From JAITWN01 sp964581365 (GTDB lineage: Bacteria > Pseudomonadota > Gammaproteobacteria > SZUA-140): 19,109 bases of DNA. The stretch is from contig CAZOOF010000044.1 in NCBI GenBank assembly GCA_964581365.1, forward strand, positions 1 to 19,109. The letters are read 5' to 3'. A program made the position numbers and the translations under genes. The first letter of the stretch is position 1. The number at the start of each line of letters is the position of its first letter. Positions 14,638 to 19,109 of the stretch are shown here, piece by piece. Below the pieces are notes generated by a model. It made no database searches and was not told where the DNA came from. It was given only the letters and a program-made list of their open reading frames with translations.

Positions 14638-16086
14638 ATGAGGATAGAGCTACCGGATTTCGGGCTGGGCCGCGTGCTGGTCGCGGGCGACATCATGCTC
14701 GATCGCTACTGGCACGGTGATACAGCCCGTATTTCGCCGGAGGCCCCAGTACCTGTGGTGGCGGTTGCCGAGGCCGAGGAGCGGGCCGGAGGCGCGGGCA
14801 ACGTCGCCCTCAACATCGCCGCCCTGAATGGCCAGGCAATTCTCGCCGGACTTGCCGGAGAGGACGAAGCCGCCGCGCTGCTCGAGCGCATGCTGGGCCA
14901 GGCCGGCATCGACTGCCACATCACCCGCATCGCCGGTCGCACCACGATCACCAAACTTCGCGTACTCAGCCGCCATCAGCAACTGCTGCGTCTCGATTTC
15001 GAGCAGAACTTCGCCAGCGCCGACACCAGCGCCTTCCATCAGAGCTTCGCCGAGCTCACCGCCAGCGTCGACGCCGTGGTTCTCTCGGACTATGGCAAGG
15101 GCACGCTGGCGCGCGTCGGAGAGCTCATCGGGATCGCTCGCAGTCTGGGCAAGCCGGTCCTGATCGACCCCAAGGGCCGCGACTTCAGCCGCTATCGCGG
15201 TGCCTCACTGATCACGCCCAATCAGGCTGAATTCGAGGAAGTGGTCGGCCCCTGCCACAGCGAAGCCGAACTGTTCGAAAAGGGAGAGAGGCTGCGTGCG
15301 GATCTCGACCTGGAGGCGCTGCTCATCACGCGCAGCGGTCGCGGCATGACACTGCTCCGCGGCGGCCAGGAACCCTTGCACCTGCCGGCGCGGGCGCGCG
15401 AAGTCTATGACGTCACCGGTGCCGGCGATACCGTCATCGCGGTGCTCGCGGCGGCGCTGGCAAGCGGCGCTGGGCTGGAGCAGGCCACGGTCCTCGCCAA
15501 TATGGCAGCGGGCATCGTGGTCGGAAAGCTGGGCGCAGCCAGTGCCAGCGTCGATGAACTGCTGCTGGTCATGCAGGAGCACGAACACATCGATTCAGGC
15601 GTCACCGGGGAAGACGAACTGATGCGCCGGGTCGGCGCCGCCCGCGCCCGCGGCGAGAGGATCGTGATGACCAACGGCTGTTTCGACATTCTGCACGCCG
15701 GGCACGCCAGCTATCTGGAGCAGGCTCGCGCGCTCGGCGATCGCCTGATCGTCGCGGTCAACGACGATGCCTCTGTCTCGCGCCTGAAGGGACCGCATCG
15801 ACCGGTGGTGCCGCTGGCCGATCGCATGCGACTGCTCGCTGCCCTGCAAGCCGTCGACTGGGTCGTTCCCTTCACGGAAGATACACCGGAACGCCTTATC
15901 TGCCGGGTTCGACCCGACATTCTGGTGAAAGGTGGAGACTATCGTCCGGAGGACATCGCGGGTGGCGACTGCGTACGCCAGTCCGGCGGGAGCATCGTAG
16001 TGCTCGATTTTCTTCCGGGTCGTTCGACGAGCGGAATGATAGAAAAGATAAACAGAGGCAAGAAGGACGAGGAAAGACGACAGTAA
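14638..16086 (+). CDS. hldE: Bifunctional D-beta-D-heptose 7-phosphate kinase / D-beta-D-heptose 1-phosphate adenylyltransferase
   Basis: HldE (RfaE) carries out two cytoplasmic steps of ADP-heptose synthesis: phosphorylation of heptose 7-phosphate at C1 and adenylation of heptose 1-phosphate. The 482-residue protein is a normal full-length fusion. Residues 1 to about 315 are a ribokinase-family kinase (VAGDIMLDRYWHGDTARISP, ERAGGAGNVALNIAAL, DPKGRDFSRYRGA, and the anion hole/catalytic TGAGDT at 260-265). Residues from about 340 are a cytidylyltransferase-type domain with NGCFDILHAGH (346-356), VAVNDDASVSRLKG and KGGDY (431-435). ATG 14638 was chosen because GGAG lies six bases upstream and the sequence aligns from there with E. 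coli HldE. The frame is open to ATG 14506, but those 44 residues are not family-like. It diverges from msbA and converges with tolC. Together with HldD it supplies the donor for WaaF. Confidence 0.96.
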   Translation: MRIELPDFGLGRVLVAGDIMLDRYWHGDTARISPEAPVPVVAVAEAEERAGGAGNVALNIAALNGQAILAGLAGEDEAAALLERMLGQAGIDCHITRIAGRTTITKLRVLSRHQQLLRLDFEQNFASADTSAFHQSFAELTASVDAVVLSDYGKGTLARVGELIGIARSLGKPVLIDPKGRDFSRYRGASLITPNQAEFEEVVGPCHSEAELFEKGERLRADLDLEALLITRSGRGMTLLRGGQEPLHLPARAREVYDVTGAGDTVIAVLAAALASGAGLEQATVLANMAAGIVVGKLGAASASVDELLLVMQEHEHIDSGVTGEDELMRRVGAARARGERIVMTNGCFDILHAGHASYLEQARALGDRLIVAVNDDASVSRLKGPHRPVVPLADRMRLLAALQAVDWVVPFTEDTPERLICRVRPDILVKGGDYRPEDIAGGDCVRQSGGSIVVLDFLPGRSTSGMIEKINRGKKDEERRQ

Positions 16087-16089
16087 ATA

Positions 16090-16140
16090 CCTGGAACCGC
16101 TTCCGAAAGCAGGCGCCAGGCCTTACAGCGTTTCTTTCCT
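16090..16140 (+). terminator. Probable terminator region after hldE
   Basis: CCTGG (16090-16094) pairs with CCAGG (16116-16120), and an inner GCTT (16099-16102) pairs with AAGC (16107-16110). This makes a two-part hairpin four bases beyond the hldE stop codon. A pyrimidine-rich, T-rich stretch (TTTCTTTCCTCTTTATT from 16131) follows after ten bases. The distance between stem and T-rich tract is longer than in a classic intrinsic terminator, so this is a moderate call. Confidence 0.45.
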
Positions 16141-16142
16141 CT

Positions 16143-17471
16143 TTATTGCAACCACTGATTGATGCGCCGCAAATCGGTGATCGACAGCGAACCTTCGGCA
16201 AGCTTCAGGCGCAGGATGTTCAGCAGATAGTCGTAACGCGCGGCAGCATAGTCGTTCTCGGCGCGGAACAGTTCCGTACGCGTCGAAACCACATCGACTG
16301 CAGTCTGGGTGCCCACTTCCATGCCGGCCTCGGTCGCCTCGAGGGCGCTGCGCGCGGACACCCGCGCCTGGGCCAGGGCGTTGACGCGGTTGATGGCGGC
16401 GATGACCGCATTGTAGGCATCGCGCGTGGCGCGCAGCGTGCTGCGCCGCTGCTGCTCCACCTGTTGACGTGCCTGCGTCAGCTCATAGTTCGCCTGCCGC
16501 GTGCGCGAACTGACGGCGCCGCCCTGGAACAGGGGGACGGACAAACGCAGGCCGACGACGGCATCCTCCACGTCACGCGCCGCCGATGCACCGGAACTGC
16601 TGTCGGTCTTTCCCATGCTGGCGACCAGATCGAGCGAGGGGTAGTGGCCTGCCCGCTGCAGCGACACGTTGCGTTCGGCGATTTCGGCATTGAAGCGCGC
16701 TGCGAGCAGGGCGAAGTTCTGGTCCATCGCTGCCTGGACCCAGCGCTCCACATCCGCCGGGGCCGGTGAAACCAGAGGGATCTCGGCCTGCAGCGGCCTG
16801 ATATCTTCCACATACTCCCCGGTCAGCTCGTAGAGCGCCTCGTTCGCGCTCTGCAGCTGGTTGGCGGCCTCGATCTCGGCCGCGGTTGCCAGGTCGTAGG
16901 CGGCCTGGGCGACGTGCACATCCGTGATGGCGATCAGGCCAACGTCGAAGCGCTGCCGGGCCTGTTCGAGCTGGCGAGCTACGGATTCCTTCTCTGCCCT
17001 GGCCAGAAACAGCGCATCCCGTGCCGCCAGCACGCCGAAATAGGCCTCCGCGGTACGGATCATCAAATCCTGATGAGCGGCGGAATACTGCGCGTCGGCC
17101 AGCGCCAGCACCGAATCGGCCTGGCCCAGCTGTACGAAATAATCGCGGCGGTAGATCGGCTGCACCAGGGACAGAGTCAGATCGGTCGTCGAGTAATTCG
17201 ACGTTCCCGCTCTGCCGAAGGTGGTGGCGCTGACTTCCTCGTGAATGCGGTTGTAGCTGGCATCGAAAGTGACAAATGGCAGCAGCTGCGCGCGCGCCTG
17301 AGGACGGAACTCGCTCTGGGCAAGACGCTGTGCTTCCGCCGCCCTGAGCTGTGGATCGTTATCGAGCGCCAGGCGATGCACTTCGATCAGATCTGCAGCC
17401 GGCACGATACCGCTCCATGCGAGTGCCGAAGCCAGGACTGCTCCCGCTAGTGCCTTGTGCATGCTCTTCAT
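16143..17471 (-). CDS. tolC: TolC family outer-membrane channel protein
   Basis: This 442-residue outer-membrane exit duct is used by tripartite efflux pumps and type I secretion. A signal peptide is clear: a basic MKSMHK, a hydrophobic core AGAVLASALAW, and probable cleavage after VPA near residue 25. The body has the two-fold repeated outer-membrane-efflux layout. Long periplasmic helices rich in Ala, Gln, Glu and Arg (for example AEAYFGVLAARDALFLARAEKESVARQLEQARQRFDVGLIAITDV) alternate with short strand pairs, for example LTLSLVQPIYRRDYFVQLGQA and VGLRLSVPLFQGGAVSSRTRQA. The second repeat echoes the first (RFDVGLIAITDV versus GMEVGTQTAVDV). ATG 17471 has AAGAG close upstream; ATG 17462 would also give a signal peptide. 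It lies 26 bases downstream of the methyltransferase-like gene on the same strand, so both probably use the promoter at 18184-18212. Confidence 0.93.
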   Translation of the reverse strand: MKSMHKALAGAVLASALAWSGIVPAADLIEVHRLALDNDPQLRAAEAQRLAQSEFRPQARAQLLPFVTFDASYNRIHEEVSATTFGRAGTSNYSTTDLTLSLVQPIYRRDYFVQLGQADSVLALADAQYSAAHQDLMIRTAEAYFGVLAARDALFLARAEKESVARQLEQARQRFDVGLIAITDVHVAQAAYDLATAAEIEAANQLQSANEALYELTGEYVEDIRPLQAEIPLVSPAPADVERWVQAAMDQNFALLAARFNAEIAERNVSLQRAGHYPSLDLVASMGKTDSSSGASAARDVEDAVVGLRLSVPLFQGGAVSSRTRQANYELTQARQQVEQQRRSTLRATRDAYNAVIAAINRVNALAQARVSARSALEATEAGMEVGTQTAVDVVSTRTELFRAENDYAAARYDYLLNILRLKLAEGSLSITDLRRINQWLQ

Positions 17472-17497
17472 GAGCTCTTTTTCGTTGCGATGATCGT

Positions 17498-18145
17498 TTA
17501 AAAGACGAAACGCGGGCGTACCGGCGCGTTGATCAACGGCGGCAACTCGGTTTCAAACAGAACCTCCCTGCTCCATTGCTCGTCGCCGAGACGGCGCACC
17601 AGCACCGCCTCCATCACCGGCGGCTGACCCAGGACGACGAACAGACGTCCACCCCGATTCATCGAGCCGAGGAACGAATCCGGCAGCTCCGGCAGAGAAC
17701 CACCGATCACTATGACATCGTAGAGACCATGGCGATCCCAGCCCTGAGCCGCGTCACCGACTTCCAGAGTGACGTTGTGAATGCCGTAGAGCGCCAGACG
17801 CTCCTCGGCGGCGTCACGGAAGTCGGGAAAGATGTCCACACTATAGACGTGGCGCGTGGCCTTCGCCAGCAGGGCCGTCAGATAACCGGAGCCGGTGCCT
17901 ACCTCGAGCACTGCATCCGTCGGATGCAGGGAAAGCGCCTGCAACAGCCTGCCCTCCACTGCCGGCTTCATCATCTTCTGGCCATGCCCGGTCGGGATGG
18001 CATAATCGGCGTAGGCCAGTCCGCGATATTCTTCCGGAACGAAGTCGACTCGTCGTACTTCGGCGATCAGATCGAGGACCTGCTGATCGAGCACGTCCCA
18101 GGGGCGAATCTGTTGCTCGATCATATTGAAACGTGCGTCTTCCAC
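17498..18145 (-). CDS. Protein-L-isoaspartate O-methyltransferase family protein (variant active-site motif)
   Basis: This 215-residue, S-adenosylmethionine-dependent methyltransferase-fold protein matches the PCMT (Pcm) family. It opens with MIEQQIRPWDVLDQQVLDLIAEVRR-type text and has VDFVPEEYRGLAYADYAIP. SAM motif I follows as VLEVGTGSGYLTALLA (79-94), then VYSVDIFP and YDVIVIGGSLPELP. In genuine Pcm enzymes the substrate loop reads GQTISQP; here it reads GQKMMKP (55-61), losing the Ser/Thr that is thought important in catalysis. This may be a Pcm-like protein with another substrate. The start is GTG 18145, with GGAG six bases upstream (GGAGTGCAGC before GTG). An internal ATG at 18124 is less well placed. 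It is the first gene of an operon with tolC and diverges from thiC. Confidence 0.85.
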   Translation of the reverse strand: MEDARFNMIEQQIRPWDVLDQQVLDLIAEVRRVDFVPEEYRGLAYADYAIPTGHGQKMMKPAVEGRLLQALSLHPTDAVLEVGTGSGYLTALLAKATRHVYSVDIFPDFRDAAEERLALYGIHNVTLEVGDAAQGWDRHGLYDVIVIGGSLPELPDSFLGSMNRGGRLFVVLGQPPVMEAVLVRRLGDEQWSREVLFETELPPLINAPVRPRFVF

Positions 18146-18183
18146 GCTGCACTCCGCTTACGTACGGGGATGGGCGAATGGAA

Positions 18184-18212
18184 AGATTATTCGTTTTGTC
18201 ATTCCATGGCAA
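18184..18212 (-). promoter_or_regulatory. Candidate sigma70 promoter for the pcm-like gene and tolC
   Basis: Read leftward, TTGCCA (18212-18207) is followed by a 17-base spacer and TAATCT (18189-18184). Each hexamer keeps four of six consensus bases, with optimal spacing. Transcription would begin near 18177, giving a leader of about 30 bases that contains the GGAG ribosome-binding site of the GTG-started gene. Confidence 0.5.
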
Positions 18213-18224
18213 GGACGTACCTGC

Positions 18225-18253
18225 TTGCCTGAGCATGGGATTTCGCTTAGATT
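18225..18253 (+). promoter_or_regulatory. Candidate sigma70 promoter for thiC
   Basis: TTGCCT (18225-18230), a 17-base spacer and TAGATT (18248-18253) point toward thiC. Initiation near 18260 would leave a leader of about 60 bases, too short for a complete TPP riboswitch. The match is moderate and rests on hexamers and spacing only. Confidence 0.4.
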
Positions 18254-18322
18254 CATTGCATTATCGCATCCTCAGTCCCCCGGGCCGGTCCCGGTCCAGA
18301 CCCTTTGTCGAGACTTCCTATA

Positions 18323-19109
18323 ATGAGCGCTCCTGAATACAAGCACGACGCCCCGCCGCGACTGGACGAAGCAGTCACCCGCCCGCATCCCAATTCACGC
18401 AAGATCCATGTGGAAGGGAGCAGGCCGGACCTGCGGGTACCGATGCGCGAGGTCGTTCTGAGCTCTACTCACGGCGCAAACGGCCTCGAGGCAAACGAAC
18501 CGGTTCGCCTCTACGACACATCCGGCCCGTACACCGATCCGGAAGCGCATGTCGATCTGATGTCCGGACTTCCGGAATTGCGCGCCGCCTGGATCGACGA
18601 CCGTGGCGATACCATCCGGCTCGACGATCTCAGCTCCGAGTACGGTCGCCAGCGCGCGGCGGCCCACCGCGCGAGCGGCATGAGCTTCCCGCAACGGCGC
18701 ATGCCGCGCCGGGCGCGAGACGGCGCCAATGTGACTCAGATGCACTATGCGCGGCGCGGCATCATCACCCCGGAAATGGAATTCGTCGCCATTCGCGAGA
18801 ACATGCGCCAGGCCGAGGCATATGAGCAGCTGCGCGATTCGGGACTGCTGCGGCAGCATCCGGGCGAATCGTTCGGAGCCGCCACGCCGCGCGAAATCAC
18901 GCCCGAGTTCGTGCGTGACGAGGTGGCGCGCGGGCGGGCGATCATTCCGGCCAACATCAACCACCCGGAACTGGAGCCGATGATCATCGGCCGCAACTTC
19001 CTGGTGAAGATCAACGGCAACATCGGCAACTCGGCGCTGGGCTCTTCGATTGAAGAAGAAGTCGCCAAGCTGACCTGGGGCATCCGCTGGGGCTCGGACA
19101 CCGTCATGG
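18323..19109 (+). CDS. thiC: Phosphomethylpyrimidine synthase ThiC, N-terminal part (3' end outside window)
   Basis: ThiC is the radical-SAM enzyme that rearranges 5-aminoimidazole ribotide into HMP phosphate for thiamine synthesis in the cytoplasm. The frame runs from ATG 18323 to the right edge, giving 262 residues of an enzyme usually over 600 long. The matches to E. coli ThiC are extended: PNSRKIHVEGSRPDLRVPMREV, VRLYDTSGPYTDP, VTQMHYARRGIITPEMEF, REITPEFVRDEVARGRAIIP, then NINHPELEPMIIGRNFLVK and IGNSALGSSIEEEVAKLTWG. The radical-SAM CX2CX4C cluster lies near the C-terminus in this family and is not in the window. The Shine-Dalgarno is weak (GAG about 10 bases upstream). A perfect TATAAT overlaps the start codon (18319-18324). 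No convincing THI element is seen upstream (see findings). Confidence 0.96.
   Translation, partial: MSAPEYKHDAPPRLDEAVTRPHPNSRKIHVEGSRPDLRVPMREVVLSSTHGANGLEANEPVRLYDTSGPYTDPEAHVDLMSGLPELRAAWIDDRGDTIRLDDLSSEYGRQRAAAHRASGMSFPQRRMPRRARDGANVTQMHYARRGIITPEMEFVAIRENMRQAEAYEQLRDSGLLRQHPGESFGAATPREITPEFVRDEVARGRAIIPANINHPELEPMIIGRNFLVKINGNIGNSALGSSIEEEVAKLTWGIRWGSDTVM

Noticed and set aside
18319..18324. Perfect TATAAT read as the thiC promoter -10
   Set aside because: It overlaps the thiC ATG, so transcription from it would start inside the gene. No -35 lies at the right distance. The promoter at 18225-18253 is better placed.
1..19109. tRNA/rRNA genes, CRISPR arrays, insertion sequences, phage or toxin-antitoxin genes
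   Set aside because: Reading both strands showed no tRNA-like cloverleaf, no spaced direct repeats, no transposase or integrase frame and no terminal inverted repeats. Almost all the DNA is accounted for by LPS and housekeeping genes.

Overview
The window looks like chromosomal DNA of a GC-rich gammaproteobacterium; the order or genus cannot be fixed from the sequence alone. It is almost entirely a lipopolysaccharide (LPS) inner-core and outer-core biosynthesis region. The evidence is Kdo transferase WaaA, Kdo kinase KdkA, the ADP-heptose enzymes HldD and HldE, heptosyltransferase WaaF, a second GT9 enzyme, and the lipid A-core flippase MsbA. Several unassigned glycosyltransferases and an O-antigen ligase/polymerase-type membrane protein accompany them. 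The right edge carries housekeeping genes: a TolC-type outer-membrane channel, a protein-isoaspartate-methyltransferase-like protein and the start of thiC. No mobile elements, CRISPR arrays, tRNAs or rRNAs were seen.

Layout. Bases 1-209 hold the tail of a probable glycosyltransferase. Bases 333-3835 form a leftward run, GT2 to GT4 to Wzy/WaaL-type protein, with the last two genes overlapping. Bases 3836-4035 are a divergent promoter region with recognisable sigma70-like hexamers in both directions. To its right lies a second, paralogous GT2 (4036-4959), followed by waaA (5065-6327). kdkA (leftward) meets waaA tail to tail across a strong hairpin. A DUF6165 gene and a GT9 gene (7236-8683) run divergently from kdkA and are translationally coupled by a GTGA overlap. 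hldD and waaF form a leftward pair (10720 to 8661) whose 3' end overlaps that of the GT9 gene. A degenerate asparagine-synthase-like gene (10780-12573) runs divergently from hldD. msbA (leftward) and hldE (rightward) diverge from a spacer holding an operator-like dyad. hldE and tolC converge, and the pcm-like gene and tolC form a leftward operon that diverges from thiC.

Function as a whole. HldE and HldD make ADP-L-glycero-beta-D-manno-heptose. WaaA adds Kdo to lipid A precursor and KdkA would phosphorylate that Kdo. WaaF and the GT9 enzyme would add heptoses, and the GT2/GT4 enzymes would add outer-core or other sugars. MsbA flips the product across the inner membrane, and the Wzy_C-type protein may polymerise or ligate glycan on the periplasmic side.

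The most unusual item is the 597-residue asparagine-synthase homologue. Its glutaminase nucleophile (Cys2 becomes Ser), its NGE motif and both ATP-site motifs are degraded, while its overall architecture and C-terminal region are kept. This suggests a repurposed pseudoenzyme embedded in an LPS core locus.
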